From positions 1 to 49,083 of the forward strand of contig NZ_AVFL01000039.1 in NCBI RefSeq assembly GCF_000576635.1: a DNA stretch of 49,083 nt, given 5' to 3'. Positions 24,407 to 33,201 of the stretch are shown here, piece after piece; position 1 is the stretch's first letter; each line of letters begins with the position of its first letter. The notes beneath the pieces were generated by a model. That model was not told where the DNA came from and did not search any database. It saw only the letters and a program-made list of their open reading frames with translations. A program made the position numbers and the translations under genes. This DNA is from Skermanella stibiiresistens SB22. GTDB lineage: Bacteria; Pseudomonadota; Alphaproteobacteria; Azospirillales; Azospirillaceae.

Positions 24407-25843
24407 TCACTTCTCCAGCCGAAGGTTGCTGAGCTGCGAGCCGATCTGCTTGAAGATGCCTTGCAGCTCGGCGGCGGAGGGGGAGTTGAAGTAGTAGGTC
24501 GGCTGGGAGGCGCAGCCGCGGTAGAGGCTCTTGGTCGTCTCGCTGGTGACCATCAGGGTGATCGTGTAGATCGTGATCTTCTTGGCCTTCATCGCCGCGC
24601 AGAGGTTGGTCATGCGGGTGTTGATGTTGGTGGTCGCCTGACTGGCCGAACTGGTTCCCAGCCGCTTTTCCGACAGCCGGCCATAAGCGGTGTAGTCGCC
24701 GGTCGGCGGTTTCGAGTAATCGTGCCATTCGTTGCTGCCGTCGGTCAGCAGCACCACCGCCTTGTCGGTGTCGGTGGTGTCGTAGTCCAGCGGCAGGCCA
24801 GCCGGGGTGGGGCCGCCCCACAGCCCGCGCCACAGCGGCGACAGGGTGAACCAACCGGCCTGGAGGCCGATGTTCGCCATGGTGCCGCCCCGGTTGACGC
24901 CCTTCAAAGCCGCGATCTGGCCCAGGATCTGGCTCTTGCTGTTGGACAGCGGCAGCACGGCTGGGCCGCAGCCAAGATTGGGACCGGTGCGGTTGTTGTT
25001 GTCGGTGTAGGGCAGGGGATCGTTGATCGGCGGCCAGTCGTTATCGCCTCCCTCGGGATACTGTCCCAGGGTCGAGCGGTAGAGGAACGCGGTGAACGGC
25101 GCCGCCGAGGGCGGCAGCTCGTCGGCATCGTGGTTGACCCGCGCCTCGACGCAGCCGCGCCACGCGCTGGGCTGGTAGTCGGCGGCGGTCGGGGACGTGG
25201 GGGCGAGCCAGCCCTGGCGGTCGGGTCCCAGGTTGACGGTGGCGGTATAGGGAACCACCGACATCCACAGCGTCTGCGACGACTCGTTGGCGCCGAACAG
25301 GATGTCGACCAGATCCTTGGCCGAGGTCCGTAGCTGGCCGATCTTGTTGCTTCCCCACATCGATCCGGTGACGTCCAGCACCAGCGCCAGCTCCATGCCG
25401 CGGACGGTGCGCCTGACCTGGTTGCTGACCGAGACGGGGATGGTGTCTATCCCGAAGATGCGGGAGAAGGTGGTCGGCAAGGTGGCGCTGGCGCTGACCA
25501 CCAGCGTCTCGTTGTCGGCCGCGGCGGTGACCTTGGGCGTGCCGACGGTGGCACCCAGGAAGTCGGACGGGATGTTGGCGTTGAAGTACATCCGAACGTC
25601 CGTCTCGACATTGGCGGTCGTCAGCACGCGTCCGCCCGCCAGGGCCGCCGCGTCGATCGCCGTGCTCAGCTTGTTGTACAGCATGTAGGCCCGAGCCAGA
25701 TCGACGGCCAAGCCGGTGGCCCCGATCGCGGGCACCGCCATCAGCGCCGTCATGACGGCGATATTGCCTCGCCGGCCCAATCTCGACAGGAAGGGCCAGG
25801 AGAGTGGGAGCCGGGACAGGAGGGTGCGCGGGATGGAAGTCAT
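24407..25843 (-). CDS. tadG: TadG-like pilus-associated protein with vWA domain
   Basis: A 478-aa protein with a TadG-type N-terminus (RRGNIAVMTALMAVPAIGAT, residues 24-43, one membrane helix) and a long AIDAAALAGGR segment common in this family. It then has a von Willebrand A domain starting about 152 with MIDAS motif LDVTGSM (Asp157). Such proteins are minor, pilus-associated components that may bind metal and matrix. ATG 25843 follows GGAGAG; a TTG at 25849 is an alternative. It is the last gene of the tad operon and converges with the M19 gene. Many loci have a vWA TadG in just this place. Confidence 0.85.
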   Translation of the reverse strand: MTSIPRTLLSRLPLSWPFLSRLGRRGNIAVMTALMAVPAIGATGLAVDLARAYMLYNKLSTAIDAAALAGGRVLTTANVETDVRMYFNANIPSDFLGATVGTPKVTAAADNETLVVSASATLPTTFSRIFGIDTIPVSVSNQVRRTVRGMELALVLDVTGSMWGSNKIGQLRTSAKDLVDILFGANESSQTLWMSVVPYTATVNLGPDRQGWLAPTSPTAADYQPSAWRGCVEARVNHDADELPPSAAPFTAFLYRSTLGQYPEGGDNDWPPINDPLPYTDNNNRTGPNLGCGPAVLPLSNSKSQILGQIAALKGVNRGGTMANIGLQAGWFTLSPLWRGLWGGPTPAGLPLDYDTTDTDKAVVLLTDGSNEWHDYSKPPTGDYTAYGRLSEKRLGTSSASQATTNINTRMTNLCAAMKAKKITIYTITLMVTSETTKSLYRGCASQPTYYFNSPSAAELQGIFKQIGSQLSNLRLEK

Positions 25844-25871
25844 TGCCAACTCTCCGGCGATCGGGGCCAGT

Positions 25872-26462
25872 TCAGGGTTCCAGCTTGGTCAGCGTGCCGA
25901 AGCGGGGGCGGTAGACCGCCATCCGGCGCAGGTCGACCGCCTTGTCGGTGTCGCTCAGCCAGCCGATGCTGAACACGTAGGGATGCAGGGTGTAGTAGAC
26001 CTCGACGAACAGCACGCTCTCGCCATAGCGCAGCGAGAAGCCGGCCGGCAGCTTGGCGGCGCCGCTGGAGCCGATCTCGCCGGTCGGTCCGGCCCGGCCG
26101 GAGCGCCGCTGCCACATGACCTGCGGCCCGTTGCCTTGGTCGGCGACGCAGGTGATCAGCACGGCGCCCTTTGCCGGCAGATCCAAAGGCAGCGCTATCT
26201 GGTTGGCCGCCAGGAACAGAACGCCGACCTCGTCGCCCTTGACCACCGTCATGCCGTCGCGCAGGCGGTCGTACTGGGTGCCGACATCGGCGGTGCCCGA
26301 CGCGACCCGTTCGACCTTCAAGGCGGCGGAGACATAGGTCGTCATGTCGACCATGCCGACCAGCAGCAGGATCACCACGGGTGCTATGATGGCGAACTCG
26401 AGCGCGGCCAGGCCGCGCCGGTCCGACCGGAGAATTTCGAGGATCGATGCTGGTCCGGGCAT
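25872..26462 (-). CDS. tadE: TadE-like pseudopilin
   Basis: A 196-aa minor pilin-like protein. The N-terminus RRGLAALEFAIIAPVVILLL has the TadE form: a basic-Gly cleavage region, Glu at the fifth position and a hydrophobic helix. The rest is a periplasmic domain without a recognised fold, with one Cys (TCVADQ). It would be processed by the prepilin peptidase CpaA and help start Flp pilus assembly. Located between two other TadE/TadG genes in the same direction, 9 bases from the upstream one. Confidence 0.82.
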   Translation of the reverse strand: MPGPASILEILRSDRRGLAALEFAIIAPVVILLLVGMVDMTTYVSAALKVERVASGTADVGTQYDRLRDGMTVVKGDEVGVLFLAANQIALPLDLPAKGAVLITCVADQGNGPQVMWQRRSGRAGPTGEIGSSGAAKLPAGFSLRYGESVLFVEVYYTLHPYVFSIGWLSDTDKAVDLRRMAVYRPRFGTLTKLEP

Positions 26463-26471
26463 GGTTCGGCC

Positions 26472-27041
26472 TCAGCTCCGGAAGGGTTCGTTGCGGACGA
26501 CGACGCGCGCCGAATATGTCAGCGGCGACTTGGCGACCAGTCCGGCGATCATCCCGGTCAGCGGCGCGTCGGTGTAGGTCAGGGTGTAGATCACGACCTG
26601 ACCACCGGCGCCCGCGTTGGAGGCGCCTTGGTCGGCGTCCCAGCGTCCGTTGCCATTGACGTCGGTGAAGGCCTCGCCCCGGTCGCAGACACCGTTGTTG
26701 TTGGCGTCGATGCAGGGTTCCGGGTGGCCGATGCTGGAGAACCCGTCATAGGCGGTCATCACGACCGTGAGGCGGGACGGGTTGATCAGACCCATGCCGG
26801 TGTCGACCACCAGATCGCGCAGCATCTGCTCCCGCGTCACGCCGTCGGGCGGCGGCGAGCCGGTCACCCCCGTGCGGGACGCCTTGCGCGCCGCCAGTTC
26901 CAGCACGTTTTGGACGGTCAGGCCATAGCCGAACTCGACGGTCGCGATGATCAGCAGCACCAGTAGGGGGGACAGCAGGGCGAATTCCAGGGCCGTCGTG
27001 CCCCGCCGCGACAGCCAGCCCTTAGGACCGCCGGATCTCAT
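26472..27041 (-). CDS. TadE/TadF-like pseudopilin with calcium-loop-like repeats
   Basis: A 189-aa pseudopilin. The N-terminus RRGTTALEFALLSPLLVLLI carries the TadE cleavage and helix pattern with Glu19. Residues 112-135 contain two consecutive loops, DANNNGVCDRGE and DVNGNGRWD, of the D-x-N-x-N/D-G-x-x-D type found in dockerin, thrombospondin and EF-hand-like calcium sites, with Cys110 and Cys119 flanking the first. Calcium binding is a prediction. The gene's ATG overlaps the stop of the preceding TPR gene, suggesting coupled translation in the tad operon. Confidence 0.82.
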   Translation of the reverse strand: MRSGGPKGWLSRRGTTALEFALLSPLLVLLIIATVEFGYGLTVQNVLELAARKASRTGVTGSPPPDGVTREQMLRDLVVDTGMGLINPSRLTVVMTAYDGFSSIGHPEPCIDANNNGVCDRGEAFTDVNGNGRWDADQGASNAGAGGQVVIYTLTYTDAPLTGMIAGLVAKSPLTYSARVVVRNEPFRS

Positions 27042-27844
27042 GGTGCGACCGGCTTTTCCACCGCCAAGTGGCGGGCGGCCTCATAGAACGACAGATTGGA
27101 TTTGACGTCGCGTTCCTCCAAATCGGTCCGGCCAAGCTGGGCGGCCCGCGTGACGTCGCCCTTCAGCCCCAGCACCAAGGCCAGGTTCTGGCGCATCCGC
27201 GCGGTGCTGGTCGGGCTGTCGACCAGCGGCAGCAGGAGGGTTTCGGCCTCGTTCAGCCTGCCGCTCAGGGCCAGCGACAGCGCCAGATTGTTGGCGGCGG
27301 TGCGGTCGCGCGGGTTGATGTCGAGCGCGTTCTGGTACTGCACCCGCGCCTCGTCGTGGCGGCCCAGCGTGTCGAGCGCCACGCCAAGGCCGACGCGGGC
27401 CCGCGTGTCGTTCGGCGCCTGGTCGACCACGGCGCCGAACTGGACCACCGCCAGATCCGGCTGGCGCAGCTGCATGGCGACGCGTCCCAGGCCCAGCCGG
27501 GCGTCGGTGTTGAACCGGTCGATCGCGATGGCGGTCCGATAGGCCTCCGCCGCCCGGTCGAAGTCCTGCGATCCGGTCAAGGCGTCGCCCAGCGACACCT
27601 GGAGCGCCGCGTTGCCCGGCTGGCTTTCCACCAAGGTCTTGTACAGCTTGGCGGCGTAGCCGAAATTGCCGGCCGCCCGGGCGCTGTCCGCCAGCTTCAG
27701 CTGAAGCCGGCCCTTGTCGTCCAGCACCGTCGCGGGGGGCGCCGACGCCACGTCCGGGCGGGCATCCATGCCGGCGCAGGCCGAGGTCAGCAGGCAGCCC
27801 ATCACCAACGCGAGACCTGTGAGGCGGGAGGAGGGGAAACGCAT
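27038..27844 (-). CDS. tadD: TadD-like TPR lipoprotein
   Basis: A 268-aa lipoprotein with signal peptide and lipobox LLTSAC (Cys about 23), followed by at least five tetratricopeptide-like repeats of 34 residues from about 50 to 240 (for example AALQVSLGDALTGSQDFDRA and ARLGLGRVAMQLRQPDLA). TadD proteins help assemble or localise the secretin at the outer membrane. ATG 27844 gives a clean lipoprotein signal; the frame upstream to 28459 is a shadow of the tadC gene. It lies 29 bases after tadC and overlaps the next pseudopilin gene by four bases. Confidence 0.87.
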   Translation of the reverse strand: MRFPSSRLTGLALVMGCLLTSACAGMDARPDVASAPPATVLDDKGRLQLKLADSARAAGNFGYAAKLYKTLVESQPGNAALQVSLGDALTGSQDFDRAAEAYRTAIAIDRFNTDARLGLGRVAMQLRQPDLAVVQFGAVVDQAPNDTRARVGLGVALDTLGRHDEARVQYQNALDINPRDRTAANNLALSLALSGRLNEAETLLLPLVDSPTSTARMRQNLALVLGLKGDVTRAAQLGRTDLEERDVKSNLSFYEAARHLAVEKPVAP

Positions 27845-27873
27845 GATGGTGGGGTCCTTGAAGGTCGGTTGGG

Positions 27874-28827
27874 TCAGCGGGCGGCGAGGGTGGCCATCAG
27901 GTCGAGCGCCGCGGGACCGGCGACGACGATGAAGACGCAAGGCAGGATGAAGCAGATCATCGGCAGCGTGATCAGCACGGGCAGCTTGGCGGCGCGTTCC
28001 TCGAAGCGGACCAGCCGCTCGCGGCGCATCTCGTTGGCCAGCACCCGCAGGGCCTGACCCAGCGGAGTGCCGTAGCGCATGGTCTGGCTGAGCGTCGCCA
28101 CGAGGCTGCGCAAGGTCTCCAGCTTCAGCCGGTCGGCCATGTTGGCGAGCGCCAGATAACGGTCGGGCAGCACCCGCATCTCCGCGGCGGTGACGCCCAG
28201 CTCCTTGCCCAGTTCGGGATGGGCCTGTTTCATCTCGCGGGCGACCCGCTCGAACGCGATGTCGAGTCCGAGGCCGGCCTCGCCGCAGATCACCAGCAGG
28301 TCGAGCGCGTCGGGCAGGCCGCGCTCGATCGCGGCCTTGCGGTTGCGGGCCAGGCGCGACAGGACGATGTCGGGCAGCCGCCAGCCGGCCAGCGCGCTGC
28401 CCGCTAGGGTGCCGAACATCATCAGCGCCAGGGGGGGAGCGGGCCGGCTTTGCAGCCACAGCCAGCCCAGCAGCGCCGCGATCAAGGCCAGCGTCGCCTT
28501 CAGCCCGACGAAGAACGGGGCGGCGCCCGGCTGGGTGAAGCCGGCGGTGGCGAGCTGGCCCCGGATCAGCACCATCTCGGCCTGCCCGACCAGCGGGCCC
28601 TTGGCGAGGAAAGCGCCCAGCCGATGGAACGGACCGGGCTTGGATGCGGGCTCCGACGCGCCCGACAGCACCAGGGCGGAGTGGCGGACCTTGTCCAGCC
28701 TGTCGTTGAGCCGCTTCCGGGCGAGCCCCGTCTGGAGTGTCAAGGCCGCCACCACCATCACCAGGATGGCGCCGGCGAGCAGGGCGAGGTCGAACGGGTC
28801 GACCGCCAAGGGACCGATCGCGATCAT
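27874..28827 (-). CDS. tadC: Tad pilus inner-membrane platform protein TadC
   Basis: A 317-aa protein of the T2SSF/GspF family. One helix at the N-terminus (about 11-30) and two pairs of helices flank a conserved cytoplasmic block (LPDALDLLVICGEAGLGLDIAFERVAREM), followed by RYGTPLGQALRVLANEMR. Together with TadB it forms the inner-membrane platform that converts CpaF motor action into pilus assembly. ATG 28827 overlaps the TadB stop (ATGA). The large frame to 29184 is out of context. Confidence 0.9.
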   Translation of the reverse strand: MIAIGPLAVDPFDLALLAGAILVMVVAALTLQTGLARKRLNDRLDKVRHSALVLSGASEPASKPGPFHRLGAFLAKGPLVGQAEMVLIRGQLATAGFTQPGAAPFFVGLKATLALIAALLGWLWLQSRPAPPLALMMFGTLAGSALAGWRLPDIVLSRLARNRKAAIERGLPDALDLLVICGEAGLGLDIAFERVAREMKQAHPELGKELGVTAAEMRVLPDRYLALANMADRLKLETLRSLVATLSQTMRYGTPLGQALRVLANEMRRERLVRFEERAAKLPVLITLPMICFILPCVFIVVAGPAALDLMATLAAR

Positions 28828-29810
28828 GACAGCGCCCTCCGGATCAGCATCGACATGGTGAACAGGCCCATGATCAGGCTGCCGGCGGCGGCGGCCAGCA
28901 GCAGCTTGCCCTGCGGCTCGGTGAACAGGCGCGACAGGTAGACCGGGTTCATGATGTAGAGCCCGGCGCCGGTGACGAAGGGCAGTCCGGCCAGCACGTA
29001 GGTGGAGGTCCGGGCCTCCGCCGACAGGGCGTGGGCGCGCTGGCGCACCGCGCGGCGCTTGCGGATCACGTCGGCGAGGTTGTCCAGAGTCTCGGTGAGG
29101 TTGCCGCCGGTCTCGCGTTGGAGCACGACGGTGACGACGAAGAAGCGGTATTCCGGTAGGCCGGTGCGGGACGCCAGCGACCACAACGCGGTCTCCAGAT
29201 CGACACCGACCGCCAGCTCCTCGATCACCCGCTTGAACTCGGGACCGACCGGGGCCGGCATCTCGGCGCTGACGACGCGCAGGCCCTCGGCCACCGGGAT
29301 ACCGGCGCGGACCGCGCGGACGATCAGGCCGATCGCGTCGGGAAACTGGTCGAGCAGCCGGTCGTTGACCGCGCGCTTGGCGCGGGTGAACATGAAGCGG
29401 GCGCCCAGCACGCCGCCGGCCGCCATGGCGCCCAGGATGCCAAGCGCCGGCAGGCCCGCGAAGGGACCGGCGACCCAGCCGCCGGCCACCGCCAGGACGA
29501 CGCCGGCGATGCTGGCGCGCAGCATCAGCGGCCCCTTGGCGCCGACCATCCGGGAATCATAGCCGAAGCAGCGCGACACCGCCTGACGGACCTGGGGCAG
29601 GCGTCCTTCCGGTTGCCCCAAAGTGATCCTGACCGGCTGGTTGGCGCCCGACTTGGTCGGAACGCCGCGGTTCTCGACATCGTGGAGACCGGCGATCCGG
29701 CGGTTGAGCCGGCGCTGGCGCGTCTGGGTGGTGACGATCACCGGCACCACCAGCAGCATCAGGACGACGGTCGCCAGCAGGACGATGTCGAGGGTCTGGA
29801 GATTGCCCAT
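28824..29810 (-). CDS. tadB: Tad pilus inner-membrane platform protein TadB
   Basis: A 328-aa GspF-family protein: N-terminal helix (IVLLATVVLMLLVVPVIV), a central helix pair about 95-140, the conserved cytoplasmic segment QFPDAIGLIVRAVRAGIPVAEGLR, then RETGGNLTETLDNLADVIRKR and two C-terminal helices. It is TadC's partner in the platform of the Flp pilus machine. ATG 29810 lies 15 bases after the cpaF stop, and its stop is coupled to tadC. Confidence 0.9.
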   Translation of the reverse strand: MGNLQTLDIVLLATVVLMLLVVPVIVTTQTRQRRLNRRIAGLHDVENRGVPTKSGANQPVRITLGQPEGRLPQVRQAVSRCFGYDSRMVGAKGPLMLRASIAGVVLAVAGGWVAGPFAGLPALGILGAMAAGGVLGARFMFTRAKRAVNDRLLDQFPDAIGLIVRAVRAGIPVAEGLRVVSAEMPAPVGPEFKRVIEELAVGVDLETALWSLASRTGLPEYRFFVVTVVLQRETGGNLTETLDNLADVIRKRRAVRQRAHALSAEARTSTYVLAGLPFVTGAGLYIMNPVYLSRLFTEPQGKLLLAAAAGSLIMGLFTMSMLIRRALS

Positions 29811-29825
29811 CGCTTCGGTCCCCCC

Positions 29826-31238
29826 TTACCCACGTTCCTGGTCGACCGCCGCCATGTAGGCGGCGTCGAGGCCGAAATACTCCAGACGGTCCATGAAGGA
29901 CGGCCTGACGCCCGCCGAGCGGTAGGTGCCGCGGATGGTGCCGTCGCGGTTGTTGCCCTCGAAGTCGAAGGTGAACAGGTCCTGGGTCACCATGACCTCG
30001 CCTTCCAGGCCCGACAACTCCGACACCTGGGTGATGCGGCGGACACCGTCGCGCATGCGCTGGACTTGGACGATCAGGTGGACGGCGCTGGCGATCTGCT
30101 GGCGGATGGCGCGTGGCGGCAGGTTGACGCTGCCCATCATCACCATGTTCTCGATCCGGGCGAGCGCGTCGCGGGTGTTGTTGGCGTGGACGGTGGACAT
30201 CGAGCCGTCATGGCCGGTGTTCATCGCCTGGAGCATGTCGAACGCCTCGGCGCCGCGAACCTCGCCGATGATGATGCGGTCGGGCCGCATCCGGAGCGCG
30301 TTGCGGACCAGGTCGCGCTGGGCGATCTGGCCGTTGCCCTCCAGGTTGGGCGGGCGGGTTTCCAGCCGGACGACGTGGGGCTGCTGGAGCTGCAGTTCGG
30401 CGGCGTCCTCGATCGTGACGACCCGCTCGCCGATGTCGATCATCCGGGACATCGCGTTGAGCAGCGTCGTCTTGCCCGAGCCGGTGCCGCCCGAGATGAT
30501 CACGTTGAGCCGGGCGCGGGCGAAGATCTCCAACGCGCGGGCCATCGCCTCTGACATGCTGCGGTAACCGACCAGCGTCGCGAAGTCGATCCGCTTGCGG
30601 GCGAACTTGCGGATCGAGATGCAGGTGCCGTCCAGCGCCAGCGGCGGCACCACGATGTTGACGCGGCTGCCGTCGGGCAGGCGGGCGTCGACCATCGGGC
30701 TCGACTCGTCGATCCGGCGCCCGATGCCGCCGGCGATGCGCTGGGCGATGTTGAGCACGTGCTGCTGGTCGCGGAACCGGACGTTGGAGAGCACCAGCTT
30801 GCCCTGCTGTTCGACGAACACCCGGTGCGGCCCGTTCACCATGATGTCGGTGATGCGGTCGTCCTCCAGCAGCGGCTCCAGCGGGCCGAAGCCCAGCATG
30901 TCGTGGACCAGTTCGTTGGCGAGCTGGGCCTGTTCGCGGCTGTTGAGCTGGAAGCGGTTCTCGGTCGCGATCTCGTCGATCAGGTTCTCCAGCAGGGGCC
31001 GCAGGGCCGCCGGCTCCAGCCGCGACACCGCCGACGGGTCGATCCGGTTCATCGCCTCGGTCCGGATGCCGTCGAGCGAGCGGGCGCGCGGCGAGGCCGG
31101 GTCCATGGTCGAGGTCGGCTCGACCGGCGCCGGGACGGCAGCCGGGGCGGGCGCGGGCGCCGGTGCCGCCTCGAGCACCCCCGACAGCGTGACCGAAGCG
31201 GCGGGGATGGCGGATTTGCGGCCGAACAGCGCGTTCAT
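29826..31238 (-). CDS. cpaF: Tad pilus assembly ATPase CpaF/TadA
   Basis: Secretion ATPase of 470 aa. After an Ala/Pro-rich N-terminal tail (residues 20-45) comes the CpaF N-terminal domain ([20 protein letters not shown]), then the motor domain with Walker [10 protein letters not shown] (250-258), an Asp/Glu box in [12 protein letters not shown], Walker [21 protein letters not shown] and a His box STVHANN. It hydrolyses ATP in the cytoplasm to drive pilin polymerisation. ATG 31238 overlaps the cpaE stop. The length is normal for CpaF. Confidence 0.95.
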   Translation of the reverse strand: MNALFGRKSAIPAASVTLSGVLEAAPAPAPAPAAVPAPVEPTSTMDPASPRARSLDGIRTEAMNRIDPSAVSRLEPAALRPLLENLIDEIATENRFQLNSREQAQLANELVHDMLGFGPLEPLLEDDRITDIMVNGPHRVFVEQQGKLVLSNVRFRDQQHVLNIAQRIAGGIGRRIDESSPMVDARLPDGSRVNIVVPPLALDGTCISIRKFARKRIDFATLVGYRSMSEAMARALEIFARARLNVIISGGTGSGKTTLLNAMSRMIDIGERVVTIEDAAELQLQQPHVVRLETRPPNLEGNGQIAQRDLVRNALRMRPDRIIIGEVRGAEAFDMLQAMNTGHDGSMSTVHANNTRDALARIENMVMMGSVNLPPRAIRQQIASAVHLIVQVQRMRDGVRRITQVSELSGLEGEVMVTQDLFTFDFEGNNRDGTIRGTYRSAGVRPSFMDRLEYFGLDAAYMAAVDQERG

Positions 31239-32512
31239 TTGGCGCTCTTCCCGCCGCGGAACAGGCGGCCCAGCAGGCTGGTGCCACCGCCCGCCGATTG
31301 GCCGGACACCGCCTCGGCCAGCTTGGAGATCTCGGACTTGAACGGGGCGCAGCGCTTGATCGCCGGCTCGCCCAGGGTGGCCGCCTCGATCAGCGGCTTG
31401 GGTCGGCAGTCGATCGCGTAATCGGCCGGGCCGCCAAGCGCGCGGTTGAACTCGGCCGGGGTCAGGGCGCCCGGAGCGCCCCGGCGGTTATGGACGACCA
31501 GCGTCTGGCGGCTGGACCCGGAGCTTTCGAACGCGCCGCGCAGCCGCAGCGCGTCGCGGGCGCCCGCCAGATTGCCGTCGGCCACGACGATCCGCAGGGC
31601 GGCCTGGTCCAGCACGGCGCGCGCCGTCTCCGACAGGTCATGGGGAACGTCGACCAGGACGTAGTGGTACTGGCTCCTCAGGCTGTCCAGCAGGTCCAGG
31701 ACGGCGCGGGGGTTTGGGGCGACCGGGGGAATGATCGGCTCCTCCGTCGCCAGCACGTCCAGCCGGTCGGAGGCCGGCTGCATGGCGCGCTCCAGGAAGA
31801 GCTGGTCGACCCGCTCGGGTGCCTCGATCGCCTCGCGCAGGCCGCGGCCCGGCTTGAGGTTCAGGTGGAGCGCCACCGTGCCGGTATGCAGGTCGAGATC
31901 AACCAGGGCGATCCGGCGGCGGCCGACATCGGCGAGATATGACGCCAGGTTGACCGCGACCGTCGTCGTTCCGACACCGCCCCGGGCGCCGGTCACCGCG
32001 ACCAGCTTGCCCTGACGGCCGGTGTCCTCGCCGCGCGCCGCCGTTCCGGCGGCGCGGCCGAGCAGCGCCTCGATCTGATCCGATGGCAGCGGCTTGAACA
32101 GGTATTCGGCGACGCCGAGGCCGCGCAGGTTGCGGTAGAGGGCGACGTCGTTGCGGTCGCCGATCGCCACGACGGTGACGCTGGGCTCGCAGACCTGGGA
32201 CAGGGATTCCATCGCGCCGATCGGCAGTTCGATGCCGCTGAGATCGACGATCAGCAGGTCGGGGGAACGCTGGCGGGCGAGGTCGCGGACGGCGGTGCGC
32301 ACATCGCCGCGCCGGACCTCGAAATCGCCGACCAGTAGCTGGGACGCGGTCTGCCGAAGCGCCGTCTCGGTCGCGGGGTCGGTGACATAGGCCAGCACCT
32401 TGCCGCCCCGCTCGGAGGTCTTGCCGCCGCGCTCGGTCTGGAGGCTGCCATGGTTGGCCGGGATGGACATCGAGGAGGTGAACGGTTGGGCGAGGGCGGT
32501 CATGTCGGTCAC
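31235..32512 (-). CDS. cpaE: CpaE/TadZ-like MinD-family localisation protein
   Basis: A 425-aa protein with an atypical receiver-like N-terminal domain (about 40-160; LLIVDLSGIELPIG) and a C-terminal ParA/MinD-like ATPase. Its P-loop VTGARGGVGTTTVAVNLA has Arg-Gly-Gly in place of the usual Lys-Gly-Gly, as in many CpaE/TadZ proteins. In this family it places the pilus machinery at a cell pole. The GTG at 32512 overlaps the cpaD stop by four bases; the in-frame ATG at 32503 is another possible start. An interior block DLDLHTGTVALHLNLKPG matches the MinD switch region. Confidence 0.9.
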   Translation of the reverse strand: MTDMTALAQPFTSSMSIPANHGSLQTERGGKTSERGGKVLAYVTDPATETALRQTASQLLVGDFEVRRGDVRTAVRDLARQRSPDLLIVDLSGIELPIGAMESLSQVCEPSVTVVAIGDRNDVALYRNLRGLGVAEYLFKPLPSDQIEALLGRAAGTAARGEDTGRQGKLVAVTGARGGVGTTTVAVNLASYLADVGRRRIALVDLDLHTGTVALHLNLKPGRGLREAIEAPERVDQLFLERAMQPASDRLDVLATEEPIIPPVAPNPRAVLDLLDSLRSQYHYVLVDVPHDLSETARAVLDQAALRIVVADGNLAGARDALRLRGAFESSGSSRQTLVVHNRRGAPGALTPAEFNRALGGPADYAIDCRPKPLIEAATLGEPAIKRCAPFKSEISKLAEAVSGQSAGGGTSLLGRLFRGGKSAK

Positions 32513-33156
32513 TGCTTGCTGATGGTTGCGCCATGGCCACCGGTCGCGGTGGTCGAGATGAACGGCTTGACCTTGTCGGTCTGGTACCGGGTGATCGCGG
32601 CCGTGTCGTGGGTCACGTCGCCGTCACCCAGAGTGCGCCCTACCACCAGGTCGCGCGGGTCCTCGATCATGACCTGGAGGTTGCGGTTGGTGACGCAGCC
32701 GAGCGGCAGCAGCGGACCGTTCTCGACGTAGTTCTTCTGGATATCGGGCCAGCCGCCGCAGGTCGGCGGCGTCACGGTGAAGCGTTGCAGCAGGACACGG
32801 GCTTGGCCGGGCATCGCCACGTCGTCGCCGAAACCGACATGGCTGGGCGGGATGCCGGCGTCGGCCAGTAGCCGGACCATGGCGGTCCGCGCCTCCGTCC
32901 CCGCGACGCCGGTGACCCGCGCCCTGGTCGTCGCGGGCGAGCCGAACGAGCCCAGCGTCTGGAGCGCCGCGGCGCGGTCGGCCTGGGCGATCCGTCCCTG
33001 GGCGTCGATCGCCACCGTGAGGTCGCCGTCGAGCGCGTCGACCACGCCGATGTTGCCGATCCGGGCCTGTTCGAGCGGCATGTCGGAAGCGGTGGAGCAG
33101 GCCGCGGTGATCAGCAGGCCGGCGAGGACGGCCGCGATGCGGGGAAGGGGATGCAT
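32509..33156 (-). CDS. cpaD: Tad pilus lipoprotein CpaD
   Basis: A 215-aa outer-membrane lipoprotein. Signal peptide and lipobox LLITAAC (Cys about 20) are present, then a domain with FTVTPPTCGGWPDI and the GCVTNRNLQVMIEDPRDLV block that is characteristic of CpaD. In Caulobacter-type systems it works with the CpaC secretin. ATG 33156 lies 45 bases after the secretin gene, and the stop overlaps cpaE. Confidence 0.9.
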   Translation of the reverse strand: MHPLPRIAAVLAGLLITAACSTASDMPLEQARIGNIGVVDALDGDLTVAIDAQGRIAQADRAAALQTLGSFGSPATTRARVTGVAGTEARTAMVRLLADAGIPPSHVGFGDDVAMPGQARVLLQRFTVTPPTCGGWPDIQKNYVENGPLLPLGCVTNRNLQVMIEDPRDLVVGRTLGDGDVTHDTAAITRYQTDKVKPFISTTATGGHGATISKQ

Positions 33157-33201
33157 TGGACTATCTCCTGCGATGGGCTTCTGAACGGGCCGCTGGGGTG
33201 A

